The translations under genes and the position numbers were made by a program. The notes below the pieces were generated by a model, which was not told the origin of the DNA, ran no database searches, and was given only the letters and a program-made list of their open reading frames with translations. Shown piece by piece: positions 9,422 to 18,657 of a stretch of 64,000 bases of DNA. Each line of letters starts with the position of its first letter. The first letter of the stretch is position 1. Origin of the DNA: Blastocatellia bacterium (lineage in GTDB: Bacteria; Acidobacteriota; Blastocatellia; UBA7656; JADIYM01); NCBI GenBank assembly GCA_016705245.1, contig JADIYM010000017.1, positions 66,128 to 130,127 of the forward strand, given 5' to 3'.

Positions 9422-10015
9422 ATGCCGACCGACGACCCGACATCTCCGCGCGCCACCTTCACCTCGATCGAGCACAGCACCGAGACTGACTGGAAGATCA
9501 TCTTCTCGCAGTTCGTACCCTACGCGCAGGCGCTTCCGGATCGCGTCCTCGCGCACCTGCGAGTGCTCGACGGCGATTACGGGGGATTCCCCGTCGATCG
9601 GCTGAGACATTCGTTGCAGACGGCCACCCTCGCGCATCGCGACGGGCGCGACGACGAATACGTGATCTGTGCCCTGCTGCATGACATCGGCGACACGCTC
9701 GGTTCCTACAATCACCCCGACATTGCCGCGGCGATCCTCAAGCCGTTCGTGACGGAAGCGAACCACTGGATGGTCGCGCATCACGGAATCTTCCAGGGCT
9801 ACTACTTCTTCCACCACCTCGGCATGAACCGCGACATGCGCGAGGTTTTCCGCGATCATCCGCACTACGGTCGAACTGAGGAGTTCTGCGCCCGGTACGA
9901 TGGCCCGGCGTTCGACGCGAGCTACGACACGTTCCCGCTCGAGTTCTTCGAACCGATCCTCCGCCGCGTCTTCGCGCAGCCGAAGCACACGATCTACACC
10001 GCCGCGAACGAGTAG
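9422..10015 (+). CDS. HD-domain protein (PhnZ-like oxygenase/phosphohydrolase family)
   Basis: Soluble protein of 197-198 residues with an HD metal site: RHSLQTATLA supplies the first His, LLHDIGD the His-Asp pair, and VAHHGIFQGYYF two more His. The arrangement resembles the HD proteins related to phosphonate oxygenase PhnZ and inositol oxygenase, in which a di-iron site oxidises the substrate; a hydrolase role is also possible. The ATG at 9422, or a GTG three bases earlier, follows AAAGGA. No partner gene indicates the substrate. A long GCGCGAAGCGC palindrome lies just downstream. Confidence 0.75.
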   Translation: MPTDDPTSPRATFTSIEHSTETDWKIIFSQFVPYAQALPDRVLAHLRVLDGDYGGFPVDRLRHSLQTATLAHRDGRDDEYVICALLHDIGDTLGSYNHPDIAAAILKPFVTEANHWMVAHHGIFQGYYFFHHLGMNRDMREVFRDHPHYGRTEEFCARYDGPAFDASYDTFPLEFFEPILRRVFAQPKHTIYTAANE

Positions 10016-10032
10016 GGCGGCGTTCCGGCGCT

Positions 10033-10144
10033 GCGCGAAGCGCCTTGGAGTGCGGCGTGAATCGCCGCTTTGGATTCCTGTCCGCCTGGATTCGAACTGA
10101 AATCCAAAGCGGCGCTGCGCGCCGCACTCCAAGGCGCTTCGCGC
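10033..10144. repeat. GCGCGAAGCGC long palindrome, copy 1
   Basis: Outer arms GCGCGAAGCGCCTTGGAGTG and its complement at the far end enclose inner arms GCCGCTTTGGAT and ATCCAAAGCGGC. The whole can fold into one large hairpin. It lies between convergent genes and may end transcription of both. Relatives occur at 19949, 35051 and 52926. Confidence 0.88.
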
Positions 10145-10152
10145 AAAAGGCG

Positions 10153-12105
10153 TCAGGACGGCGGCCGGCTGGCAAGCTGCGTGGCGAGCCGGCGCGCATC
10201 AGCGCTGCCGGGATCGATCGCAAGCGCCGAGTTCGCCGATTCCAACGCCTGGTCGTGTCGGCCGTGCACCGCGAGGTACAGCCCCCTGTTCACGAGCATC
10301 CCGGAGTAGACCGGGCGCACCTTGAGCTCGACGACGTCGTCCGGCTCCGTGCGGCGCGACCCGCCGGTCAGGCTGCGCGTCTCGAGCGCGATGTCGGGCG
10401 GTTCGTGAAACGCCGTGTCGGAATACAACCGGAACACGAGACCGTGCGGGACCGCCTGCCAAGTTGCGCCTATCGCTCGCGAGAGACCGCTGTCCGACAC
10501 GACTAGCTCCTGCGTCACGTACACCGGCGCCACGCGCGCGTGCGCCGAAACCAGCGCGAGGATCATCCCACGGAACCGACCGTCGATCCGCTCCGAGAGC
10601 CTTCCGTCCCGGGCGTAGGCGTCCGGGTCGGCCTCCCAGCCACGCAGGTCCTGCAGATACACCGTCACGTCGGGCTCCGCCGCGGCGAAGTGCGACGGGT
10701 AGCGCGCCATCATCGACTCGACGTACCAGCTCCGGCGCAGCAGGTTCACGTCGATCGCGACGACGTCGGTCCGCTCGCCGGCAACCTCGATCGTGTAGAG
10801 CATCGGCGAATACAGCTGCCAGTCCTCGGTCAGCAGCATGCCGCCCGGCTCGATCGTCGCGAACGCGTTGTGGACATAGTCGCGCGCGATGAAGTCGCCG
10901 CGCCGGTTCGTGTACGGCAGGTTGCCGGCGAGCGCCACGGCGACGACGAGGCCGACAGCGATCGGCGCGAGGTACGGCCGTCCGAATCGGCGTGCCAGTT
11001 CGAGCAGTTCTGCCGCGCCCGTCCCGGCCACGAGGGCGAAGACGATGAAGACCGGCAGGTAATACGCCTCTGTGTCTTCGGCGATGTCGTACGCGAGCGC
11101 ATAGGCCGTAGCGCTCCCGGCAACGAGCGCCAGCGCACCGAGTAGCGTCCGGTCCCTGCGCCACAGTCTCACAATTCCCGCAACCACGAGCGCAAAGCCC
11201 GCGGGCAGCCACCACGGACCGTATTGCCGGACTGCGATGCGCAGGAACTCCGCGATCTGTTCGACGAAGCCTGCCTGGCTGCTCGCCAGATTTGCCTGAT
11301 AAATCCACCCCGACACGTGCAGAAACAGCCGGTTCGCCGAATCCGGATCGCCCCAGTTCATCAGCGGCCCGCGCGACGCCGCGATCGGGAGGTACGCGTA
11401 AACCGCGAGGCCCGCAATCCCGGCCAGCGCGATCCGCAGTGCGTCGCGCCGTTGCACGCCCGGCCGCCGCGCCGTCCGCCACACAAGAAACGCGAGTCCC
11501 GGCACCCACACCAAGACCGTCACGTGGTGCACGCCGAGCGCGATCCCGAAAAGCACCGCGGCGACGATGAGCAGCGCGTCGCGCCGACGCCCCGCGAGCG
11601 CCTCGGCGCGCCATCGCAGCACGATGAACGCGACGAGCGCTACCATCAGCGTGTTGAGCGTGTAGACCTCCGCAATCGTTGCGAAGCTCCAGAACGCGCG
11701 CGAGAACGCGAGCATCGATCCGCCCGCCACAGCGGCGAGCACGGCCGCGGCCGGATCGAACGAGTCGACGGCCGCTGCCTCGTTCTTTCGCGGAGCGGCA
11801 AGGCGAGTGACAACCCTCGACCGCGCCACCTCGACTGCGGCCAGCGACGTCGCGCCGGCTGCCAGCGCGCCGAACAACGCCGAGGCGAAATTGACGCGCG
11901 CCGCGATCTCGCCTACCGGCACGCGCGTCGCGAGGTGCGCGAGCATCGTGTAGAGCGGAAATCCGGGCGGATGCGCGACGCCGGCCGTCCATGCAGCAAC
12001 GATCAACTCGCCACTGTCGACGAGCGTCACCGTCGGCGCGAGGGTGAGGACGTAGATGCCGAGCGCGACGGCGGCGACTGAGACAGCTGTCAGATTGATC
12101 CGCAT
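10153..12105 (-). CDS. DUF2723 membrane protein with C-terminal TPR
   Basis: Polytopic membrane protein (about 650 aa) of the DUF2723 group, related to lipid-linked-sugar glycosyltransferases. The diagnostic N-terminal motif TLVDSGELIVAA followed by GVAHPPGFPLYTML is at residues 30-55. About ten further hydrophobic spans follow, then a soluble portion. The end, LYLAVHGRHDQALESANSAL, is a tetratricopeptide repeat. ATG 12105 fits the start of the first membrane span; an upstream start at 12141 adds 12 polar residues. By family it may glycosylate exported proteins, but the substrate is unknown. Confidence 0.85.
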   Translation of the reverse strand: MRINLTAVSVAAVALGIYVLTLAPTVTLVDSGELIVAAWTAGVAHPPGFPLYTMLAHLATRVPVGEIAARVNFASALFGALAAGATSLAAVEVARSRVVTRLAAPRKNEAAAVDSFDPAAAVLAAVAGGSMLAFSRAFWSFATIAEVYTLNTLMVALVAFIVLRWRAEALAGRRRDALLIVAAVLFGIALGVHHVTVLVWVPGLAFLVWRTARRPGVQRRDALRIALAGIAGLAVYAYLPIAASRGPLMNWGDPDSANRLFLHVSGWIYQANLASSQAGFVEQIAEFLRIAVRQYGPWWLPAGFALVVAGIVRLWRRDRTLLGALALVAGSATAYALAYDIAEDTEAYYLPVFIVFALVAGTGAAELLELARRFGRPYLAPIAVGLVVAVALAGNLPYTNRRGDFIARDYVHNAFATIEPGGMLLTEDWQLYSPMLYTIEVAGERTDVVAIDVNLLRRSWYVESMMARYPSHFAAAEPDVTVYLQDLRGWEADPDAYARDGRLSERIDGRFRGMILALVSAHARVAPVYVTQELVVSDSGLSRAIGATWQAVPHGLVFRLYSDTAFHEPPDIALETRSLTGGSRRTEPDDVVELKVRPVYSGMLVNRGLYLAVHGRHDQALESANSALAIDPGSADARRLATQLASRPPS

Positions 12106-12213
12106 GAACGCCGGACAGATTCTCACAGATCCAATCCGCAATCAGCTGTGTTACATCGCACCAGCTCTGGTTTACCCTCTCACCTGACGCCTGCGTCCGA
12201 GGGAGAAGCCCAT

Positions 12214-13269
12214 ATGACCACCGCCACCCGCACTCGCCGAGCCGCCGATCTGCGGCACATGGTCGGCAACACGCCGCTGCTCGCCATCCGTTTCCGATAC
12301 CGCGGCCAGCCGCGGACCGTGTACGCCAAGGCCGAGCACATGAACATCACGGGCTCGATCAAAGACCGCATGGCGCTGCACATCCTCCGGAGCGCATATC
12401 GCGAGGGCCGCATCGGCCCCGGTGACACCGTCGTCGAAGCTACGTCGGGCAACACGGGAATCTCGTTTGCCGCCATCGGCCGTGCGCTCGGCCACCCGGT
12501 AGTCATCTTCATGCCTGACTGGATGAGTGTCGAACGCGTCGCGCTCATCCGCAGCTTCGGCGCCCGCATCGTCCCCGTGAGCAAGGAGGAGGGCGGATTC
12601 CTTGGCAGCATTGCGAAGACGGAGGAGTTTGCGCGCCAGCAGCACCACGTCTTCCTGCCGAGACAGTTCTCGAACACTGCCAACGTCGACGCCCACGCGC
12701 AGACGACCGGCCCCGAGATCCTCGGACAGCTACAGGCAAACGGTCTCTCGCCCGATGCGTTCGTCGCGGGCGTCGGGACTGGCGGCACCGTAATGGGGGT
12801 CGGCGAATTCCTGCGCATCCACTGCCCGAACGTGCGCCTGCATCCGGTGGAGCCGGCCGAGTCGCCGACGCTGTCGACCGGCTGCAAGGTCGGACACCAC
12901 CGCATTCAGGGAGTCTCGGACGAGTTCATCCCGCCGATCCTCGACCTCGCGTGCCTCGACGACGTCATCGCAGTGCACGACGGCGACGCGATCCTGATGG
13001 CCCAGATGCTGGCGTGCGAGCTCGGCCTCGCTGTCGGCATCTCGTCGGGCGCGAACTTCCTCGCGGCGCTGATGGTGCAGGACATGATGGGCGGCGAGGC
13101 CGTCGTGACGACGGTTTTCGCCGACGACAACAAGAAGTACCTGAGCACGGACCTGCTGCGCGAGGAGCCGGTCCGCGACGGCTACCTGACGCCCGACGTC
13201 GAGCTCGACGGCTACGAGGCCTTCCGCCGGGTGTGCGACACGTGCTTCGCGACGGATGATGAAGAGTAG
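12214..13269 (+). CDS. Cysteine synthase/cystathionine beta-synthase family PLP enzyme
   Basis: Fold-type II PLP enzyme of 351 residues. The Schiff-base lysine is K50 in TGSIKDRMA. The substrate loop EATSGNTGISFAA, the PLP phosphate loop GVGTGGTVMGVGEF and the SSGANFLAA motif are intact. Family members make cysteine from O-acetylserine and sulfide, or close analogues. Its C-terminus is longer than in CysK and ends with a CDTC pair, possibly metal- or redox-active. ATG 12214 follows GAGGGAGA. The stop TAG (13267-13269) is supplied by the AATCCTG repeat. A second, less similar paralogue lies at 62424. Confidence 0.85.
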   Translation: MTTATRTRRAADLRHMVGNTPLLAIRFRYRGQPRTVYAKAEHMNITGSIKDRMALHILRSAYREGRIGPGDTVVEATSGNTGISFAAIGRALGHPVVIFMPDWMSVERVALIRSFGARIVPVSKEEGGFLGSIAKTEEFARQQHHVFLPRQFSNTANVDAHAQTTGPEILGQLQANGLSPDAFVAGVGTGGTVMGVGEFLRIHCPNVRLHPVEPAESPTLSTGCKVGHHRIQGVSDEFIPPILDLACLDDVIAVHDGDAILMAQMLACELGLAVGISSGANFLAALMVQDMMGGEAVVTTVFADDNKKYLSTDLLREEPVRDGYLTPDVELDGYEAFRRVCDTCFATDDEE

Positions 13270-13383
13270 ACAGGATTTCAGGATTGTCAGGATTATCAGG
13301 ATTCATTCAGGGTCATCGAACCCGATCGCCCACTTTGAGTGAATCCTGTTAGTCCTGATAATCCTGAAATCCTGTCCACTCTC
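13263..13383. repeat. AATCCTG stem-loop, copy 2
   Basis: Left arm from AGAGTAGACAGGATTTCAGG and right arm ending TGAAATCCTGTCCACTCT, separated by a loop of about 30 nt. It contains the stop codon of the PLP enzyme and ends 12 nt before the GNAT start, so it could attenuate read-through. Confidence 0.88.
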
Positions 13384-13395
13384 CGGAGAAATGAA

Positions 13396-13926
13396 ATGGA
13401 AATACCGCGGCTGGAAACCGAGCGCCTGATCCTCAGGGAGTGGCGCGAGGAGACGGATTTCGAAACGTATGCGGCGATGATGGCCGATGCGGACGTCATG
13501 CGTTTTCTTCTCGGCGAGCCGATGTCGCGCTTCGAGGCGTGGCGCTCGATGGCGTTCATGGTTGGCCATTGGACGCTGCGAGGATACGGCCATTGGGCCG
13601 TCGAGGAGCGCGCGACCGGACAGTTCGTCGGGCGCGTCGGCTTCCTGAATCCCGACGGCTGGCCCGGGTTCGAGATCGGCTGGACGCTCGCGCGCGAGCA
13701 CTGGGGCAAGGGCTTCGCGACCGAGGCCGCGCGGCGCGCGCTGACCCACGCCTTCGACGAAATGGGACGCGATCATGTCATCAGCCTGATCGACCCCGAC
13801 AACGCGGCGTCGATCGCCGTGGCGACTCGACTTGGGGAAACCCACGAAAGCGAGTTCGATCTCATGGGAAAACTCGTGCGGATCTACGGCGTCTCGCGCG
13901 AGCGCTTCGCCGAGGTCTCGGGCTAG
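13396..13926 (+). CDS. GNAT acetyltransferase (RimJ/RimL type)
   Basis: N-acetyltransferase of 176 residues. The start PRLETERLILREW is typical of the RimJ/RimL branch. The acetyl-CoA loop is represented by REHWGKGFATEAARRAL and is followed by the usual NAASIAVATRLG helix. ATG 13396 follows GGAGAA. A longer frame upstream would be made of repeat sequence and is rejected. The acceptor, either a protein N-terminus or a small molecule, cannot be told. Confidence 0.85.
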   Translation: MEIPRLETERLILREWREETDFETYAAMMADADVMRFLLGEPMSRFEAWRSMAFMVGHWTLRGYGHWAVEERATGQFVGRVGFLNPDGWPGFEIGWTLAREHWGKGFATEAARRALTHAFDEMGRDHVISLIDPDNAASIAVATRLGETHESEFDLMGKLVRIYGVSRERFAEVSG

Positions 13927-14005
13927 CTCGTGGTCGAAACAGCGCGCCGTTCGGCTGGCCCGGGACGCAGCCGGGTCCCCTGACCCGGCCGCGTCTCGAG
14001 TTCAG

Positions 14006-15268
14006 TCAGCGATCGTCGTCTCCGTCGCCGCCGCCTTCGTCGTGGATGTCGCCATCGGGCTGGCCGATGTGACAGACCGAGCACTTGCCGTCGGCCCCGA
14101 TCGATTCGGCCGATCCCTGCAGCTTGATCGGCTGCTTGTTGTCGATGCCAAGCTTCGATGGGTACCACGCGTGCGGACTGTTGTGGCACGCCGCGCAGTA
14201 GACGCCGTGGTGGCCGGTCGAGTCCTTGTAGAGGGGCTGGTTCGTCGTGAAGGAACCGCCGTGGCACTGTGCGCACGTCGGTTCGTCGAGCCACGGCTGG
14301 CGGCCGTCGCGGATGGTCGCCGCGACGTTGGCCAACGTGCCGTGACAGCGTTCGCAGTTCGGATTCGAGCCGTTCGCCCGCATCCCTTCGAGATTCGTCC
14401 GGAGGCACTTCGTCTGTGCGCCGGGATGACAGTCGTAGCAGGACGGCACGTTCGTGCCGAGCTGCGCGTGCCGCTCGTGCATTGCGAGCGACATGGACGG
14501 AACGCCGGGTTCGCCCGGTGTTCCAAGGGCGTTGTCTGAGTGACACGACGCGCACAGAACCGGCTGGTTCTGCATGAGATTCGTCCCGTCGCGCAGATCG
14601 TGAAGGGCCAGGATGTTGCCTTCAACGGTTCCCGTATTGATGCCGGGAGCCCCGACTCCGCCCGCGTCGTGGCAGTAGTCGCAATGAAGCTCGTCCGAAA
14701 CGGGAATCGTCGCCATCGTCTTCGCGACCAGCCGGCCGGTATCGTCGAACACTTCGACAATGCCTCCCTGATACGGGTACGGCTGTCCCTGGTCATCGAT
14801 CGGAACGGTTGGAATGCCGCGCGCTTCGTAGCGGTCGCCGACCATCGTCATCGTCCCGGAAAGACCATTGCCCGTGAGCCCGATGCCGAGAGGAAGGTCG
14901 ACTCCGAATAGCGGGACGTCGTAGTCCCAGAAGTCGGTCTTGCCGGCAACGGTCGTGTTGTTGTTGATTGAGTAGCGCACCGTCACGCCAGACGTGACGA
15001 TCCGCGGCGGACTGCCCCGCTTGATGACCTGCGCCTCCAGATTGTTGAACGGAGGCAGGATGGCCATCTGCTTGAAGCGCGGGCTGATGCAATGCATGCC
15101 GAGGTCGTTCCAGGCGATGACTATGTAGTTTGGAGCATTCGGACGCATGCGCTCAGGCGCCGCATCGGCCGTATCGATGAACGAGTTGATGCCGTCCGGA
15201 GCCGTAATGGCGGCGAAGAGCAATACGAGGGCAGAGGAGGCGAGCACGACACGTTTGATGAGTCGCAT
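14006..15268 (-). CDS. Seven-haem c-type cytochrome, exported
   Basis: Electron-transfer protein of 420 residues. After a signal peptide (VVLASSALVLLFAAI) come about 190 residues without haem, including a beta-rich stretch. Seven CxxCH sites then follow: CDYCH, CASCH, CYDCH, CERCH, CAQCH, CAACH and CSVCH. It ends in an acidic DGDDDR tail. Each CxxCH should bind one haem c in the periplasm or outside the cell. The spacing does not match octahaem or NrfA enzymes. Transcription reads away from the repeat-rich gap at 15.3-15.6 kb. The NHL propeller protein upstream on the same strand could be a partner. Confidence 0.88.
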   Translation of the reverse strand: MRLIKRVVLASSALVLLFAAITAPDGINSFIDTADAAPERMRPNAPNYIVIAWNDLGMHCISPRFKQMAILPPFNNLEAQVIKRGSPPRIVTSGVTVRYSINNNTTVAGKTDFWDYDVPLFGVDLPLGIGLTGNGLSGTMTMVGDRYEARGIPTVPIDDQGQPYPYQGGIVEVFDDTGRLVAKTMATIPVSDELHCDYCHDAGGVGAPGINTGTVEGNILALHDLRDGTNLMQNQPVLCASCHSDNALGTPGEPGVPSMSLAMHERHAQLGTNVPSCYDCHPGAQTKCLRTNLEGMRANGSNPNCERCHGTLANVAATIRDGRQPWLDEPTCAQCHGGSFTTNQPLYKDSTGHHGVYCAACHNSPHAWYPSKLGIDNKQPIKLQGSAESIGADGKCSVCHIGQPDGDIHDEGGGDGDDDR

Positions 15269-15450
15269 GAGTTCCTCCCGGAGTGTTGTGCGTGCGTGGA
15301 TTTCATCCGGGCCCGACGGGAGCTGTCGAGACCGGCTTATCTATGGCTGTTTCGGTATGTACCGAATTGCTACGTCACATGTGGAGCGCCGGGATACGCG
15401 AAAAAATACATGCGACGTGTGGAATGCGGGCAGTGCGGCTCGAGGAGGCG

Positions 15451-15595
15451 AGAGTTGACAGGATTACAGGATTTTCAGGATTAACAGGATTCTTCAAGGC
15501 TATTGGCAGAACGCACACCTGATGACAGAAGCGACTCTGCAAAAGCCTAAAGACAATCCTTTCAATCCTGACAATCCTGCAATCCTGTCTACTCT
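15451..15595. repeat. AATCCTG stem-loop, copy 3
   Basis: Left arm AGAGTTGACAGGATTACAGG continues for another 22 nt. The right arm begins AATCCTTTCAATCCTGACAA and ends CTGTCTACTCT. The loop is about 60 nt. It lies downstream of the propeller gene and upstream of the cytochrome gene. The remainder of the 15269-15604 gap shows no gene. Confidence 0.85.
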
Positions 15596-15604
15596 CCCGC
15601 CCCG

Positions 15605-16846
15605 TCAGCGCGCCGGGATCACGCGGGCCCTCGCGGCGCGTTCGATGTCCGAACCGCGGTAGACGACGACGCGGAAGTTGCACTGGTCCGCGATCGCGAT
15701 CCAGGTCTCGCCCGTCGAGGGGTCCGTGTAGGCGGCCACTTCGTCGGGCGAGCAGAAGTACCCCGGGGGGTTCACCATTCCGGGATTGACCAGGCCAGCG
15801 TCCACGCGCTTGCGCATCTCGAAATCCGGATTCGGACTGTCGTCGACGTCGAAATTGACTCGCGGCGCGTGACCGAAGAACCCCTTGTACGCCGTGGCCT
15901 TCAAACCTCGCTTCGCCGAATACCCGGGAAGATCCGTGTCCAGAATGTCGTCGACCGCGCGATCGAAGATATGGATGTGGCCTGCGGCTTCGTCGACGGC
16001 AAGCAAGTAGCCGGATGTCGTGGCGAGCCCCTCGACGACGCCAGCGAAAACCCCGGTACCCGTCTTGCGGCCTTCGCGATCGGGTATCGCACCCACCATA
16101 CGTCGCGTGAACGCCCCCGTTTCGAGATTGAAGGCCTTGAGGACGAAGTCGGCTTCACTTGCGACGTACAGCAATCCCCGCGGTTCGTCGATCGCCATTC
16201 CCTCGCAGCGGTGGAGCGCCGTGTCGCCGTCCTGTAGCGTTCGCTCGAACTTCCACGTCGGGTCGGCCTTGCCGTCCGGCAGGTACCGGCGCACTTCCCA
16301 TTTCTTCCCATCCGCAATGTAGAGGCGGTTCTTCGCATCCACCGCCATGCCGCCGAGCTTCCTGAAACCCTCGTCGCCGAATCGGGTGCCCACGAATTTG
16401 TACGGCGCCTTGCCGGGCGCCCCCGGCTCGAAGACATAGACGAGGTTCAGCTCGCTGTCGGCCACGTACACTGTCCCCGACGGTGCGACGGCCACGTTGG
16501 TGGCCTCTCCGCCCAGCTGCCTGGAGCCGAACTCGCCGACGCGCTCGCCGGTCTGGACATTCCAGATCTGAACCCGACGGTTCATCGAGTCGGTTACGAG
16601 AAGCAGCCCCGTCGCCGTGAAGTCGAGGCCGTCCGGCTGGTTGATGTCCGAGGGACGGGTTCCCGGATGGCCGCTGCCGAGCACGGCGTGTGGCTGGACG
16701 TCGATTCTCCATGCCTCACGCGACGGATCGGCTTCGGGTCCGCCTGGGGTCTGCGACCGGGCAGTCACCGTAAGGAACGGAATCACGAGCAGGAGGAGTG
16801 CGAGGGACAGTCCTCGTCTGGGGGCAACATCTATTCGGAAGATCAT
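15605..16846 (-). CDS. Exported NHL/six-bladed beta-propeller protein
   Basis: Protein of about 413 residues. A signal peptide (LSLALLLLVIPFLTVTA) precedes repeated blades of NHL type: INQPDGLDFTATGLLLVTDS, ATNVAVAPSGTVYVADS, LGGMAVDAKNRLYIADG and CEGMAIDEPRGLLYVAS. Such propellers usually bind ligands or partner proteins. A phytase- or esterase-like role is possible, but no catalytic motif is clear. The stop is 10 nt from repeat copy 3. The start ATG 16846 is chosen because it directly precedes the signal peptide, though no strong ribosome site is seen. Confidence 0.75.
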   Translation of the reverse strand: MIFRIDVAPRRGLSLALLLLVIPFLTVTARSQTPGGPEADPSREAWRIDVQPHAVLGSGHPGTRPSDINQPDGLDFTATGLLLVTDSMNRRVQIWNVQTGERVGEFGSRQLGGEATNVAVAPSGTVYVADSELNLVYVFEPGAPGKAPYKFVGTRFGDEGFRKLGGMAVDAKNRLYIADGKKWEVRRYLPDGKADPTWKFERTLQDGDTALHRCEGMAIDEPRGLLYVASEADFVLKAFNLETGAFTRRMVGAIPDREGRKTGTGVFAGVVEGLATTSGYLLAVDEAAGHIHIFDRAVDDILDTDLPGYSAKRGLKATAYKGFFGHAPRVNFDVDDSPNPDFEMRKRVDAGLVNPGMVNPPGYFCSPDEVAAYTDPSTGETWIAIADQCNFRVVVYRGSDIERAARARVIPAR

Positions 16847-16909
16847 TGATTGTTCGTCGCACTTCGAAGGATGGGTGAGCTTGACCACGCGCGCGCCAAG
16901 AATAGCGGC

Positions 16910-17024
16910 AGAGTGGACAGGATTACAGGATTAACAGGACTAACAGGATACTTCATGGTTTTCGGCACGGCGCACGCCGTTGACCAGGACAATCCTGTTA
17001 ATCCTCAAAATCCTGTCCACTCTC
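16910..17024. repeat. AATCCTG stem-loop, copy 4
   Basis: Left arm begins GAGTGGACAGGATTACAGGA and right arm is ACAATCCTGTTAATCC to CCACTCT, with a loop of about 27 nt. It sits just after the end of the AAA ATPase gene on the minus strand. Confidence 0.87.
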
Positions 17025-17047
17025 TCCCTCACGGCACGCCCGACCGT

Positions 17048-18286
17048 CTACTCCTGCGACGCCGACGGCTTCGCCTTCTTTTTCCGGCCGATCTGCTCTC
17101 TCAGAACCCGGACGCGGGTTTCAAGGATCGCGTCCATGGGTCGGCGCGCGCCACCGTCGAGCTCGACGTGCGCACGCTCCGTGGTCGACGAAACGAGCAA
17201 CTCCTTCAGGTACGCGAACGAGAACCCGTCGGTCGCGGCGACCGCCGCTTCGACACCGTCGACCGACGCCCGCCAGTCCGGCAGCAAACCCTCATTCCAC
17301 CGGTCGATGGCCACGCGACGCTCTGCGATGGCCGGCGGGCCGATCTCGTACTTCCGGTCGAAACGACCCGGCCGGTCGACGAGCGCCGGATCGATCTTCT
17401 CGGGGTAGTTCGACGTCGCAAGCACGAGCACGCCGTGGTTCGGCGCAAAGCCGTCGAGCTCGTTGAGGAAAAACGATCGGCTCTGCTTGTCCACGAGCGC
17501 GTCGAGGTCTTCGAGCACGACGATGCATGGCGCCGCCCGCCGGGCTCGCTCGAAGACTTCGTGCATGTTCGCCTCGGTGCAGCTCGGGCAGGACCGGAAA
17601 CTCCGGATGTACAGGCACGCGACGCTGCTCGCGTTGACGAGCGCCTTGACCGTGTGCGTCTTGCCGTTGCCGGGCGCGCCCGTCAGCAGCACGCCGCGCT
17701 TCCACACGATGCCGTAGCGCTCGTAAGTCTCACGCGAGCCAAAGAACCTCGCCACGTCGTCGCGGATCTCGCCGAGCTGGGACTCGGGCAGGACGAGTGT
17801 GTCGAACGTCGCGCTCCGGATGGCCCGGAGCAACTGCGGATCCTTTTCCCAGTCACCATCCTGATAGACGAGCACTTCGCCGTGCACCAGGGCGCACCAG
17901 TCGCAGACTTCGCCGACGAATCGCTCGGCGATTGCGCGAGACTCGGCCGCAACCCAGAAGAACCTGGTTCGATAGCCCGAATCGGTCCACGTCAGGTAGA
18001 CGACGTCCATCAAGTGGCCGTTCCAGAGCACCTGGAGCCATGCGTTCACGATCTTTCGATCGAACTCCTGGCGCCTGTTGCACCACTCCGCGGAAATCTG
18101 GTTGTACACGCCCGGGTCGCCGACGATTTCGCACTTCCCGGCTTCGGAATATTCGAGGAGGTCGAACGTGCTGTCCTCACCCTCGAGGATGGCGCGGTTC
18201 GGGAACAGGGCCGCGAGCCGCTGGCTGACGGTGTAGGCGATCGTGTCGTTCGGAAGCTCGAGCGCCTGGGTAATGAAGTTGTCCAC
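17048..18286 (-). CDS. AAA-family ATPase with unknown N-terminal domain
   Basis: ATPase of 412 residues. Residues 1-180 match nothing I recognise. The AAA module has Walker A GAPGNGKT (203-210), Walker B VVLEDLD (256-262), sensor-1 ATSN (290-293) and the RPGRFD arginine-finger region (305-310). The layout resembles Bcs1/CDC48-type remodelling ATPases. A cysteine pair, CPSC (233-236), lies just after the Walker A helix and is unusual. It stands alone between repeats, with a 370-bp gap upstream, so its target is unknown. No nuclease or effector gene sits beside it. Confidence 0.85.
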   Translation of the reverse strand: MDNFITQALELPNDTIAYTVSQRLAALFPNRAILEGEDSTFDLLEYSEAGKCEIVGDPGVYNQISAEWCNRRQEFDRKIVNAWLQVLWNGHLMDVVYLTWTDSGYRTRFFWVAAESRAIAERFVGEVCDWCALVHGEVLVYQDGDWEKDPQLLRAIRSATFDTLVLPESQLGEIRDDVARFFGSRETYERYGIVWKRGVLLTGAPGNGKTHTVKALVNASSVACLYIRSFRSCPSCTEANMHEVFERARRAAPCIVVLEDLDALVDKQSRSFFLNELDGFAPNHGVLVLATSNYPEKIDPALVDRPGRFDRKYEIGPPAIAERRVAIDRWNEGLLPDWRASVDGVEAAVAATDGFSFAYLKELLVSSTTERAHVELDGGARRPMDAILETRVRVLREQIGRKKKAKPSASQE

Positions 18287-18577
18287 GACGATGCACTTTC
18301 TGCGCGCGTGGGGGCTGTCCCACGAACGCGGATTCCAACCGTGATCGGATCAGAGACACGCGACGCCGCGCTTCAACGAAGCGGAGCACTCCAGCCCGGT
18401 TCACGGGCCGTGCGTCACAAGTCTCCCGGATACACCTTTAGTTCGCGGGCGGCCGAATGCGGCCGCAGCGGGTGCCTCACGATTGACTGGCGCGTATCCT
18501 CACAAGCATGGGTCTTCTCCCTGTCGCTCGTCCCGTGGCGAACTTCGGCAGGGTAGCGCGATCGCCATCATGCTGCA
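18287..18577. promoter_or_regulatory. Gap upstream of the AAA gene
   Basis: No gene is seen. The stretch should contain the ATPase promoter. It has short GC-rich inverted pieces (for example around 18440-18475) but no operator I recognise. Repeat copy 5 follows. Confidence 0.35.
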
Positions 18578-18649
18578 AGAGCAGACAGGATTTCAGGATT
18601 ATCAGGATTTCTCGAAGAATCCTGTCAATCCTGTAATCCTGTCCACTCT
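18578..18649. repeat. AATCCTG stem-loop, copy 5
   Basis: Compact copy: AGAGCAGACAGGATTTCAGG, a loop near CTCGAAGAA, then the complement ending GTCCACTCT. It ends 8 nt past the transaldolase stop and is well placed as its terminator. Confidence 0.88.
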
Positions 18650-18657
18650 ACTCGTCC

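Noticed and set aside
17048..18286. AAA ATPase as part of an anti-phage defence island
   Set aside because: No nuclease, protease, methylase or toxin partner next to it; neighbours are housekeeping genes.
16850..18556. Long plus-strand open frame (568 codons)
   Set aside because: It lies antisense to the AAA ATPase, whose Walker motifs are intact, and its first part is repeat sequence.
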